From: Mesorhizobium muleiense
Lineage (GTDB): Bacteria > Pseudomonadota > Alphaproteobacteria > Rhizobiales > Rhizobiaceae
Assembly: GCF_900099905.1 (NCBI RefSeq)
Contig: NZ_FNEE01000001.1
Coordinates: 111,091-175,090 of the forward strand
Length of the DNA stretch: 64,000 bases
Direction: 5' to 3'
The position numbers and the translations under genes are program-made. This document shows, in pieces, positions 52,470 to 61,085 of this stretch (within the stretch, counting starts at the first letter, position 1; each line of letters starts with the position of its first letter). The notes under the pieces are model-generated. The model had not been told where the DNA came from. It saw only the letters and a program-made list of their open reading frames with translations, and did not search any database.

Positions 52470-54353
52470 ATGCTAGACCGGCCGTCGGCGGCAATTGCTC
52501 ACAAGCCATGGCTCGGGGCGGACGCACCGCAGGACTTTATCAGCCTCGCTGACGTCGTCTCGTTTGCTCGGCAGTATCTTTTCTCGATTCTGGCGTTCGT
52601 CGTCGCCGGAATCGTTTTCGCCACGTTCTACTTTGCAACCTCGGATCCGATTTATTCGGCGCGCACCCAGATCCTGATCGAACCGAAGATACCCAAAAAC
52701 CTTCAGCAGCAACCCGCCGAAGTGAACCTGTCGCTCGATACCGCTCAGGTCGAGAGCCAACTTGCAGTGCTGCGCTCCCAGAAGATCGCGATGATGGTGA
52801 TCGATGACCTTGGACTCATGGACAATCCAACTTTCGGAGATCTGGACGGTCCGACCATAGGCGAGAGGTTTCGCAGAGCCTGGACGAGCATCGTCGATGC
52901 CGGCGGGCTCCATGCCGGCAATGCTGCGCTGACGGATTTCTTCCATCGCGTGCTTCCCTGGCCGGATCGAATGGAGGCGAACAGCCCGCAGCTGGAATCC
53001 GAGCGTCGGCGTCAGGCGGTGGAGATGTTCAGCGATGGCCTGGATATCCAGCGTGTCGGTGTCTCCTATGCAATGGACATTACATTCCAGTCTCAGGATC
53101 CGGCATTGGCGGCACGCATCGCGAACGCCACGGCGGAAGCGTTCGTGCGCGAGCAAGTGCAAACGACAACGGCAACGGCTAGCGAAGGCATCGCATGGTT
53201 GGAAAGGCGGATGCGGGAGGTCGGTGATCAGATGAACCGGGCGACCCGGGTCGCCCAGCAGTTTCGCGCAAAACACGACTACAGCATCGGTCAGGACGAG
53301 ACGTCCGTCGCCGGACAGGACCTCGCACACAGCGAAGGACAGCCAACACACCAGATTACGCTGGAGCAGTTGGAGGTTACCGCCGACACCTATCGAAAGA
53401 TGTATGAGAGCCTGCTCGCGGCGTATACAAACTCGGTCGACCAACAGCCTTATCTGATCGCCAATGCTCGCGTCATCACGTCCGCGACGAGCCCCAAGAC
53501 GGCAAGTCGGCCGCGCAAGACGCTGATCCTCGCCTTTGGCACACTTGCCGGGATGGTAGCTGGCATCGGGTTCGCCGTGGCGCGACGCGGGCTCGATCGG
53601 AACGTGAGGACCCCGCGTCAGATCCGTCGCGAACTGGGCCTGGCCTGTGTTGGAGAATTGCCGCCGGTCAGCTTCAGGCGGGGTGGTTTTGGCCGGCTTG
53701 ACGAGGTGCTCAGGAACCCGGACTCTTCATTCAGCGGCAGCCTCAGGAGCGTCAAGGCGATCATGGGCCTGGCCGGGGCCAACCCTTCAAGGCGTCGCAT
53801 CGGAATTACATCCGTGTCCCCCGGCGACGGAAAGAGCACCATTGTAAGCAATCTGGCGGCGCTGTGTGGGAGAGCGGGCACAGCGACCCTCGTGATCAAC
53901 GCCGACGATAAGTCGGCACTGGCCAACGAACGTCTCTTTTCCGCCGATTTCAATATGATCGATCGGGATTCCGGCAGCCCCAAAGACATCGGCAAGCAAA
54001 TCCGATACATTGAAAAGGCATCGTTTTATTACTTGAAGAACGATGCGTCGAATTCGGCGAATTTGCTTGTTCCCGATAATATGGAGAAATTGCTGAACGA
54101 AGTTGGTAGTTACAATATCGTCATTGTTGAACTCCCGCCGTTTAGTTCAGGAGCCGAAGGCCTTGCTCTCTGCCCGCTTCTTGATGGCGTGATTGTGGTG
54201 GCGCAGTGGGGCGTGACGTCGCTTGATCAACTGGAAGACCTGACGCAGACACTCAAAAGCACCAATTCTTCCGTCCTTGGCGTGTTGATGACACGTGTTC
54301 GTACTGTTTCGGCTCGGCGTTACCGGAAGCGCGCAAGTCAGGCGCCGCGCTGA
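52470..54353 (+). CDS. ExoP/Wzc-like chain-length determinant with altered kinase motifs
   Basis: A 627-residue inner-membrane polysaccharide co-polymerase. Transmembrane helices flank a large periplasmic domain (about 40-60 and near 355), followed by a BY-kinase-like domain with Walker A SVSPGDGKSTIVSNLA. Walker A' reads LVINADDKSA instead of the usual hhhDxDxR, and Walker B reads IVIVELPPF rather than hhhDxPP. The C-terminus has a single Tyr (RRYRKRASQAPR) rather than a tyrosine cluster. It may control chain length without tyrosine kinase activity. The start (52470 or upstream 52407) is uncertain. Confidence 0.8.
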   Translation: MLDRPSAAIAHKPWLGADAPQDFISLADVVSFARQYLFSILAFVVAGIVFATFYFATSDPIYSARTQILIEPKIPKNLQQQPAEVNLSLDTAQVESQLAVLRSQKIAMMVIDDLGLMDNPTFGDLDGPTIGERFRRAWTSIVDAGGLHAGNAALTDFFHRVLPWPDRMEANSPQLESERRRQAVEMFSDGLDIQRVGVSYAMDITFQSQDPALAARIANATAEAFVREQVQTTTATASEGIAWLERRMREVGDQMNRATRVAQQFRAKHDYSIGQDETSVAGQDLAHSEGQPTHQITLEQLEVTADTYRKMYESLLAAYTNSVDQQPYLIANARVITSATSPKTASRPRKTLILAFGTLAGMVAGIGFAVARRGLDRNVRTPRQIRRELGLACVGELPPVSFRRGGFGRLDEVLRNPDSSFSGSLRSVKAIMGLAGANPSRRRIGITSVSPGDGKSTIVSNLAALCGRAGTATLVINADDKSALANERLFSADFNMIDRDSGSPKDIGKQIRYIEKASFYYLKNDASNSANLLVPDNMEKLLNEVGSYNIVIVELPPFSSGAEGLALCPLLDGVIVVAQWGVTSLDQLEDLTQTLKSTNSSVLGVLMTRVRTVSARRYRKRASQAPR

Positions 54354-54385
54354 CATCCTGTCCTCCTCGCGGTGGCGTCGAGCTA

Positions 54386-54519
54386 ATGCATGTCGCGCAA
54401 AAGCATGCCCTCCGGCTCGAACCGAGGGTGCGCAGCGGTCTCGCGCGACGACGACATGCATCAGACAAGAACTTAAAGCGCGTCGCATGAATCCGTTCAA
54501 ACGCGACGCGCTTTAGAGC
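54386..54519. repeat. Palindromic interspersed repeat (copy 3, interrupted) with second hairpin
   Basis: ATGCATGTCG with CGCGC on the left pairs with GCGCG-ACGACGACATGCAT on the right (54386-54398 with about 54442-54461), followed by AAAGCGCGTCGC (54475-54486) pairing with GCGACGCGCTTT (54503-54514). The middle keeps 'GCAGCGG' and 'CAAAAG' parts of the core seen in the other copies, but with extra sequence between. It lies after the ExoP-like gene and before the ExoY-like gene. Confidence 0.7.
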
Positions 54520-54786
54520 CCAGCGGCAAGTCTCGACGCCGCCCCGTCAATCCGGCACCTGTCAAAGTGAATCCGCGCCCCTTCAGGGCGTCGCGAGCCG
54601 AACAATCGATTCCGAAATCATGCCAGGCATTGGACGGAGCAGCCATTCGTCCGTACCCGGCCTAGCAACTAAGCGGTAGGCCACGCTGCCAAACACCCCC
54701 GATCTACCACCTTTTCCCTGCTTGCCGGAGATCAACCGTCGTCGCCAAAATGCAAACGAAAAGTTGAAATCGAGCGCAAGCGGAAA
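54520..54786. other. Leader region of the ExoY-like gene
   Basis: About 270 bases with no gene. It must hold the promoter or leader of the following gene unless read-through from the ExoP-like gene supplies it. No terminator with a T run is seen. Confidence 0.35.
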
Positions 54787-55653
54787 ATGTCCAACGTGAT
54801 CGAAAGTAACCTGCGGCAGTGCGAAGACCTGGCTATTGAAGGCTGGGTTCTACTGGTCGGAGCCAGGCCCGCCGCGACTTCGCTTCTTCGGCATGAAAGC
54901 GATGCGGCCGCGAGATCGAATACGCCAGACCTGTCGTCGCCTCAACTCAACGCAAGCCATGACCATGGCGCCGTTCCGTTTGAGCCGGACATGCGCACGG
55001 CGAGCATTGACGATGGTCCGCGGAGCGAAGGCCGACAGCCGCTCGGCGGTTGGGCCAAGAGGCTGCTGGATCTGATGGTAGCCTCGACAGCGCTCATCCT
55101 GGCCGGTCCGATCCTGGTTGTGATCCCGCTTCTGATCAAGGCGACCACAGGCGGTCCGGTGCTGTTCGTTCACCAGCGCATTGGTTTCGATGGAAAGGCC
55201 TTCGACTGCTACAAGTTCCGCACCATGGTGCGGAATGCCGAGGAGGTGCTCGAACAGCATCTGAGTTGCAATCCACAAGCCGCCCAGGAGTGGGCGGCCA
55301 ATCAGAAGCTGAGCTGCGATCCGCGTATCCTGTTTTTCGGAAGGATGCTTCGCAAATCGAGCCTGGATGAGCTGCCGCAGTTGTTCAATATCTTGCGGGG
55401 CGACATGAGTTGCGTCGGCCCGCGTCCTGTCGTTGCCGACGAATTGCAACGCTATGGCGCAGCATCGCATGAATATTTGAAGACGCGGCCAGGACTGACC
55501 GGCCTCTGGCAGATAAACGGGAGAAACACGACCGAGTATTCGCATCGCGTATTGCTGGACACGCAGTACGTTCGGACATGGTCTCTACGCCGCGATCTTT
55601 CGATCCTGATGCGGACGATACCGGCCATGATGAAGTTCGATCAGACCTCCTGA
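54787..55653 (+). CDS. exoY: Undecaprenyl-phosphate sugar phosphotransferase (ExoY-like)
   Basis: A 288-residue monotopic membrane enzyme that starts repeat-unit synthesis by moving a sugar phosphate onto undecaprenyl phosphate. After about 90 polar N-terminal residues there is one membrane helix (LLDLMVASTALILAGPILVV), then the PF02397 catalytic part: HQRIGFDGKAFDCYKFRTMV, RKSSLDELPQLFNILRGDMS with the catalytic Asp-Glu pair, VGPRPVVADEL and RPGLTGLWQINGR. Galactose or glucose is likely by family. The polar extension is longer than in ExoY of Sinorhizobium. Confidence 0.88.
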   Translation: MSNVIESNLRQCEDLAIEGWVLLVGARPAATSLLRHESDAAARSNTPDLSSPQLNASHDHGAVPFEPDMRTASIDDGPRSEGRQPLGGWAKRLLDLMVASTALILAGPILVVIPLLIKATTGGPVLFVHQRIGFDGKAFDCYKFRTMVRNAEEVLEQHLSCNPQAAQEWAANQKLSCDPRILFFGRMLRKSSLDELPQLFNILRGDMSCVGPRPVVADELQRYGAASHEYLKTRPGLTGLWQINGRNTTEYSHRVLLDTQYVRTWSLRRDLSILMRTIPAMMKFDQTS

Positions 55654-55726
55654 CCCTTGGCTATGTCAGGGGGCGCGGCAGAAACGGCCTCAAGCGATTG
55701 TCGCCCACAACGGATTGTCGCCCACT

Positions 55727-55969
55727 CTATTGTCGCCTTGGGCGATGCCGCAGCACGGCAATTGCAAGGCCGACCAGATAGGCAATTTGGGTGACGACAA
55801 CGAGATAAAACGTCGAGCGGATGGTGTTTGGAACAGACAGGTGAAGAAAACTGCCCACAGCGACGCTGCCGACGATCACCACCAGGGTCGCCACGATCAG
55901 CGCCGGCGCGCGCAACGTAAACCCTATTGCCAGGGCAAGACCGGCAACGCCGGCAATGGCAAGCAACAC
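55727..55969 (-). CDS. Small inner-membrane protein
   Basis: An 80-residue, mostly hydrophobic protein with two to three predicted spans (LLAIAGVAGLALAIGFTL, ALIVATLVVIVGSVAVGSFL, TFYLVVVTQIAYLVGLAIAV) and a basic tail. The GTG start has GGGAGGAGG just upstream, an excellent ribosome binding site. It is convergent with the ExoY-like gene. Family not recognised. Confidence 0.68.
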   Translation of the reverse strand: MLLAIAGVAGLALAIGFTLRAPALIVATLVVIVGSVAVGSFLHLSVPNTIRSTFYLVVVTQIAYLVGLAIAVLRHRPRRQ

Positions 55970-56121
55970 GGCGACCTCCTCCCAGGGTCAATCGACGCCG
56001 CGGAAGACGAACCCTGTCCCAAGGAAATCAGAGTCGCTCGTTTTTGTGAAGCCCAAACCTTCTAGCTCAGCGGTTCCGGCGGCGCAGTCAGGGTCTGGAT
56101 CATCGATGGTCAGGGTGTGAA

Positions 56122-56349
56122 ATGCAGGTTTCCGTCGTTGTGGCATTGATTTGCACGGGAATCCTGGCCCTCGTCGTCTATATGCGCTGGTCGATGATCA
56201 CTGCGCTCATAGCCTCTCTGGCGTTTGCTGCGACGGCAAATCGGGACAATAGCCTCGAGCCTCGCTTGGCGGCTCTTCTGTTGGCAATGCCGGTGGGGGG
56301 CGGGGTGGTCGCGGAGGTCGACGCGATCGCGTCGAGTGTCCGCGCTTGA
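56122..56349 (+). CDS. Possible small membrane protein
   Basis: A 75-residue frame with two hydrophobic segments (VVALICTGILALVVYM and ITALIASLAFAATA). A weak CAGGGTG precedes the ATG. Composition is compatible with a real membrane peptide, but the frame is short and no family is recognised, so it may not be expressed. Confidence 0.35.
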   Translation: MQVSVVVALICTGILALVVYMRWSMITALIASLAFAATANRDNSLEPRLAALLLAMPVGGGVVAEVDAIASSVRA

Positions 56350-56411
56350 TCCGCAGCCGAACCCTCATCAGGCCAACGATCTGGCTTTTTTGGCGGGCAA
56401 ACGCAGCCACT

Positions 56412-56630
56412 TCAGTCTGCTCTGTACGGAACCTCGTCGAACATGAAGCCGGCGAGTTTAATGATGCGTAGGGCTTCCATCACCTGACGATCATCTATCG
56501 TGCCTTCCCAACTGGAGAGTATGGTGTCGACTTCGAAGTCGAAGCCGTGCAATCCCATGACATCGGCCAGGTTCCTGCGGATTTCGGCCCTGATGGCCCC
56601 GTCCAAAGAAATGATGTTGTCCTTGCTCAT
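56412..56630 (-). CDS. Small hypothetical protein
   Basis: A 72-residue soluble, acidic protein (IRAEIRRNLADVMGLHGFDF). Codon use looks normal and the sequence is not low-complexity, which favours a real gene, but no ribosome binding site stands out before the ATG. Family not recognised. Confidence 0.45.
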   Translation of the reverse strand: MSKDNIISLDGAIRAEIRRNLADVMGLHGFDFEVDTILSSWEGTIDDRQVMEALRIIKLAGFMFDEVPYRAD

Positions 56631-56928
56631 CGCCGAACAACATTAGCGGATCTTAATATTTCCGGTACTTGACCGAAAGGGGAAACCCTTCATTAGCCAA
56701 CTCACGAAGGAGCCGATCGCCTTCACCTCAACCACGGTTCCCGCTTTGCCAGGACCGCGCCCTCAAACGTGGTACACATACTCCCTTTGGGCCTCTAACG
56801 GCCGCCTAGCCTCACGTGCTTTGCTCGGGCGACTTGGAGGCCGGATCATTCTCGGAGAAACGGTGGCCAAAAGGCCTAGTCGAGGTTTTCCTATTCGAGC
56901 CGATGTCGTGAGCATTGAGGTCTTTCAG

Positions 56929-58644
56929 ATGCTGTTGAGCACATTGGAACGGCGGAGACGGCACTGTGCCGCTTGGTGGACCTGCTTGCTGGCAATGGCC
57001 GTGATAGTGGGGTGCACGAAGTTCACGGCCAGCGAGCCGGTGTCGCTGTCGTCGGCTGCGCTGTGGGATGGCCTCGAATTTCGAATGCAAGTCGTCGACG
57101 ATCGATCCGGCGACGTAAAGATGGTTGGTGACATTGACGGCGACGGCCTCTTCGACCTCGTGATCGGAGGGGAAGTCAAGGAAGCGTTGGTCTGGTATCG
57201 TGCACCGGGTTGGCGTCCATATCTGATCGGACGGCCCAAAAACCAGTTTACGACCGACGGTGCGTTGGGCGACATCGACAGTGACGGCGATCTTGACATA
57301 GTCGTTCCCGATGGGCCGGAAGGTGCCAATCTAGTGGGGTTCCAGAATCCACTGCCAAGCGGAGACCCTACCGATGGCGCACAATGGCTCCGTCGCGAGA
57401 TCGGAGAGATCGGAGGTTGGGGCAAGGATGTCAAACTCGCCGATTTCGATGGTGACCGACGTCTAGATATTGCAACGCGGTCGCAAGATAGCGTCATCAT
57501 CTTTTTCCAGAATGCTGACGGATCATGGATGGGCCGCCCTTTGGCGAGCCGCGACTTTGGTCAGGAAGGGTTGGGTATAGGGGACATAGATGCTGACGGC
57601 ATACAGGACATCGTCGTAAGTGGAGCCTGGTTAAAAAATCCAGGATATGCACAAGCACGAGTGGACAAATGGGAGAGTTATTCGATAGGGCCGGCACCTG
57701 AAAACTTCAAAACGGTCGTTGCGGATATCGATCAAGACGGCCAACCCGACGTCTTGTATTCATCCTCGGAGGACGTTGCAGACATCGTGTGGTACAAAGC
57801 CAAGGATGGAAATCCCCGAGGATATTGGAAAAGCAACAAAATATTGCCTCTCGTCGAGAAGGCGCACACCCTGGCCGTCGGCGATCTGGACGGAGATGGC
57901 GATCCAGACCTCATGGTGGGTCAGATGCATACCTCCAGCGACCGATTGATCGCCGCTGTCTACAATATCGACGGGCGTGGTGAGATGTGGAGGGTCCAGG
58001 TCATCGGTCAGGGTGGAGTCCACAATGGCGTTCTCGCTGATCTCGACGCTGATGGTGATCTTGATGTTTACGGCTCCAATTGGGTGACGAATCCGCCAGT
58101 TCACATCTGGGTCAATGCGCTCGATTTGCCACGCGACCGGTTGCCTCTGGACCGATGGGAACTCGCGGCTTCAATAGACACAGGGCAGCAAACATGCACC
58201 CTCTCAACAGACGACGTCGATGGAGATGGTGTGACCGATGTGGCTTGCGGCGCATTGGCATGGCGCAACACTGGAGGCGATCTTGCAGAGGGCTGGCCAC
58301 GAGCAGTCAACGCCAGGGTCAAAAACTCCGCAAACGATGAATCGAATGGGCCGCGGCTAGTGTCACCCGATCTTGCGCCTCTGTCGGCTGCTGACCTCAA
58401 CAGCGACAATGCGCCGGATGTGATCGCGGCGGGTACTACTGGGTTGGGCGGCCTTTATATCCTCGCCGACCATGGCAACGGTCGTCGAGGCCTGCAGTAT
58501 ATTAGCTCCGGCAGTTTTGTGGCCGCGCGAGCCGTTGACCTCGATGTCGACGGCGATCTCGATATTGTCGCCCTCTCCAATGGCGAATTTCTGTCGCTTT
58601 GCATTCTGCGCAATCTCGCGATTTCTCGCGATCGTCGGGGCTAA
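56929..58644 (+). CDS. FG-GAP/VCBS repeat lipoprotein
   Basis: A 571-residue exported protein. The signal peptide ends in a lipobox (LLAMAVIVGC), giving a lipid-anchored Cys. The mature chain has about nine repeats with calcium-binding DxDxDG-type loops, such as DIDGDGLFDLVI, DIDSDGDLDIVV, DLDGDGDPDLMV, DLDADGDLDVYG and DVDGDGVTDVAC, forming an integrin-like beta-propeller. The ATG at 56929 fits the signal peptide and follows GAGG; the frame opens at 56746. Probably outer-membrane or surface-associated, perhaps binding glycan. It lies between the exopolysaccharide and GT39-like genes. Confidence 0.8.
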   Translation: MLLSTLERRRRHCAAWWTCLLAMAVIVGCTKFTASEPVSLSSAALWDGLEFRMQVVDDRSGDVKMVGDIDGDGLFDLVIGGEVKEALVWYRAPGWRPYLIGRPKNQFTTDGALGDIDSDGDLDIVVPDGPEGANLVGFQNPLPSGDPTDGAQWLRREIGEIGGWGKDVKLADFDGDRRLDIATRSQDSVIIFFQNADGSWMGRPLASRDFGQEGLGIGDIDADGIQDIVVSGAWLKNPGYAQARVDKWESYSIGPAPENFKTVVADIDQDGQPDVLYSSSEDVADIVWYKAKDGNPRGYWKSNKILPLVEKAHTLAVGDLDGDGDPDLMVGQMHTSSDRLIAAVYNIDGRGEMWRVQVIGQGGVHNGVLADLDADGDLDVYGSNWVTNPPVHIWVNALDLPRDRLPLDRWELAASIDTGQQTCTLSTDDVDGDGVTDVACGALAWRNTGGDLAEGWPRAVNARVKNSANDESNGPRLVSPDLAPLSAADLNSDNAPDVIAAGTTGLGGLYILADHGNGRRGLQYISSGSFVAARAVDLDVDGDLDIVALSNGEFLSLCILRNLAISRDRRG

Positions 58645-58991
58645 GAGAGTGCCGTCCACAAAACGGCTGGAGGCACTTTTTGAACAGCCTGCCGCGAACT
58701 GCGGGTAGACATCGCAACAAAAAGAAAATGCCGGGATCCGGCGACAGCAAGGAGCGGTCGCGCTTCACCGTAGAATGCGGCCCGTGGCTCCGCCTGCGGC
58801 ATGCGCGTCGGCTTCGACAGGTCGAAGCTGACGCAAAAAAGCAATGTCATATTTCGGTCGACCTGCCCCATGCTTCGGAGCTGCACTCAGGAGAATGTCC
58901 GCTTGCTTCGAAACTGCAAAGGATTAACAGGCGCCGTTCGGGCACGCGCAAGCCGCCTGCTGCGTTGGTATGGCACGCCGAAGGTCAAACC
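58645..58991. other. Gap between convergent genes, nothing recognised
   Basis: About 350 bases between the FG-GAP gene and the 3' end of the GT39-like gene. I see a GC-rich palindromic GCTTCGACAGGTCGAAGC at 58812-58829 that may form a weak hairpin, but no gene. Confidence 0.4.
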
Positions 58992-60707
58992 TTAATCATC
59001 GCGAAGTTCACCCTGTGCCGTCGGATCGTGAGCGGAGTAGCAGGTATACTTTGACCAGGGTCCGGTTTGTGTCGCGTAGCAATCAACGCCCTCAGTATCC
59101 TCCATGACGGTATGATCATATACTGCCGAGAATCCGCGCTCGCGAATTCGCCTGATCTTGCCTTCGAGGTCAGACGGTATGGGGTCGGGAGAGGGCCCCG
59201 GAAAAATGCTCCAGATGAGACCACGTCCAGGCTTCTCACTGAGAAAGCTGATGAGATGCGGCCTCGGATCGGAGTATCCCTGATAATCGGGAACGAACTC
59301 CCGGACCCTTACGTCGGCTCCGGCGCGGGAAAAATAAAAGCCGAACACTTTGGGATGCAAAAATTCGGGGTAGGGAGTTGGGAAGCCCTGATCGAGGATG
59401 AAAAGGACTTCCGAGACTCCAGCGTCCTTCAAGATCGCGCTTTCGTGCTCCCATGTCAGGTGTTTGTTAATTTCTGTAGAGTTTTGGACCCCCCAGATCA
59501 AGGCACCTGCAAAGAACACGGCAACTGTCGCGTAGCGTGCGCATAAGCGAGTGCTCGGCATTGCGTCGATGAACCATATCAAGCCGAGGAAAAGGCCAGG
59601 TGCAAAGGGGAACAGGAAGCGAGGCATGAAAGTAGGTCGAAGTACTGCAATGCCGAGAAAAAGGCATAACCCAAGGAAGCTTACCAAGGCGGTCAGGAAT
59701 AGCGGGGATGATCGGATGGAGTTGCGCAGGCGCGCTATCCACAACAACGCGACGTTGGTCACGCGATAGCGGCCCAGCGTGCCTTCATCAGCCGCGTTTT
59801 TGGCATCGATGAGAAGCGCCGCACCAATAACGCAGACCAGGAGGAGGGCGACATAGATTTCGCCTGCCAGGAACTTCAACGCACGTCCGAGATCGAAGAG
59901 CGACAACGGCTTGAGCCAGAAGTTCTGGGAAGTGGTTATGTGCAAAATGGCTTCGTAGTGGCTCAGGAAGACCGCGGCAACTGGCGTGTAGGCAAAACCT
60001 GCAAAGGCAATCGCGAGGGGCCGCGTTCGCCAAAAAAGAAGAAGAAGCGACACCCCCTGGACTGCTGACATGACCAAGGTCGTGTAATGGTTCAGTCCGA
60101 GAAACAGCCCCGACAGCGCCCACCCGGTGATGTCCCCGGTCTCGCCTTTGCCCCGTAGCGCACGAAAGAAGAAAACGGTTTGCAACACGGAACCGAGCAC
60201 CGTGAAGGCGTAGCTTCTCGCCTCTTCGGCGTAATACAAACTGGGAATCCACAGCGCGATGATGATCGTGAACAAGGCCCTTTGATGCAGTGGCATCCGT
60301 CCGCGCAACAGCATCCATGCCATTAATGGCGCAGCGGCGGTGGCAATCATGCCAGGCGCACGAATTGCAACATTAGACACGCCGAAGAGTTGCCCCCACC
60401 CCCAGATAGTCAGGTAGTAGAGGGGTGCGTTTACATCGATCCCCAGAATCTCACGTGCCCCGCGCCAGTCCTGCAGTGCAATCGTCGCGGTCCACACCTC
60501 GTCATACCAAAACGCCTCGTCTGAGTTGACGAGCCAACGCAACATTGCCCCCATTGCAATGGCGGCAAAGACGCAAAATAGGGTGAACTTCCTGTCAATT
60601 CCGTCCTTGGGTTCTGAAGCGACACTGTTACCATCGATGGGATTGTTCTGAATGTTATTACCTGGCTCGACTTTGAGAACACTCACCATTGCCCCTGATC
60701 CCGCCAT
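58992..60707 (-). CDS. GT39/ArnT-like membrane glycosyltransferase
   Basis: A 571-residue polytopic inner-membrane protein with about ten to twelve spans. The first periplasmic loop carries the acidic motif SDEAFWYDEVWTATIAL, as in the GT-C enzymes (GT39/GT83) that use a polyprenyl-phosphate sugar donor. NHYTT and the C-terminal periplasmic domain (after about residue 430) fit this. It would use a lipid-linked sugar such as one made by the UbiA/DprE1-like genes to the right. It is divergent from that set, with the tandem repeat between. Confidence 0.78.
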   Translation of the reverse strand: MAGSGAMVSVLKVEPGNNIQNNPIDGNSVASEPKDGIDRKFTLFCVFAAIAMGAMLRWLVNSDEAFWYDEVWTATIALQDWRGAREILGIDVNAPLYYLTIWGWGQLFGVSNVAIRAPGMIATAAAPLMAWMLLRGRMPLHQRALFTIIIALWIPSLYYAEEARSYAFTVLGSVLQTVFFFRALRGKGETGDITGWALSGLFLGLNHYTTLVMSAVQGVSLLLLFWRTRPLAIAFAGFAYTPVAAVFLSHYEAILHITTSQNFWLKPLSLFDLGRALKFLAGEIYVALLLVCVIGAALLIDAKNAADEGTLGRYRVTNVALLWIARLRNSIRSSPLFLTALVSFLGLCLFLGIAVLRPTFMPRFLFPFAPGLFLGLIWFIDAMPSTRLCARYATVAVFFAGALIWGVQNSTEINKHLTWEHESAILKDAGVSEVLFILDQGFPTPYPEFLHPKVFGFYFSRAGADVRVREFVPDYQGYSDPRPHLISFLSEKPGRGLIWSIFPGPSPDPIPSDLEGKIRRIRERGFSAVYDHTVMEDTEGVDCYATQTGPWSKYTCYSAHDPTAQGELRDD

Positions 60708-60917
60708 CGTTATTCAGGACGCATTTGTAATATTGGCAAACATAGAGATTTATTGCCGTTATGGATGCAATTTTGAACGCGGTCTACACGTCTGGAGCTC
60801 CCGCGGTGCGCTACCAAGTTTTTGAACATCGCTGTGGCCAGTTCGAGACGAATTTCCATATGTGCCAAAGCTTTGTGCGGCCCAGCCGCCCCCGCTGCAA
60901 CGCATCATAATTCGTCG
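60708..60917. other. Intergenic region upstream of the tandem repeat
   Basis: Divergent promoter region between the GT39-like gene and the HAD-UbiA gene. Mixed composition; no clear -35/-10 pair or operator was identified by eye. Confidence 0.3.
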
Positions 60918-61040
60918 AAACTCACACGATGGTGGTATCGTTTACTTCGTTTTGCGCGCTACGCTTCGTCAATGAGCGCAAAACTCACACGATGGTGGTA
61001 TCGTTTACTCCGTTTTGCGCACTACGCTTCGTCATGAGCG
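60918..61040. repeat. 63-bp tandem direct repeat, two copies
   Basis: The unit beginning AAACTCACACGATGGTGGTA occurs at 60918 and again at 60981 (63-base period), with only two or three substitutions and a one-base deletion. It ends about 45 bases before the HAD-UbiA start. It contains no gene and could affect the promoter or leader of that gene. Confidence 0.85.
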
Positions 61041-61085
61041 CGTGATCTGCTCAGCTCTGCAACCTGCAGAGTGGGCGAAGCGCAA

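Noticed and set aside
60918..61040. CRISPR-like repeat
   Set aside because: Only two adjacent copies with a 63-base period and no spacers or cas genes; it is a tandem duplication.
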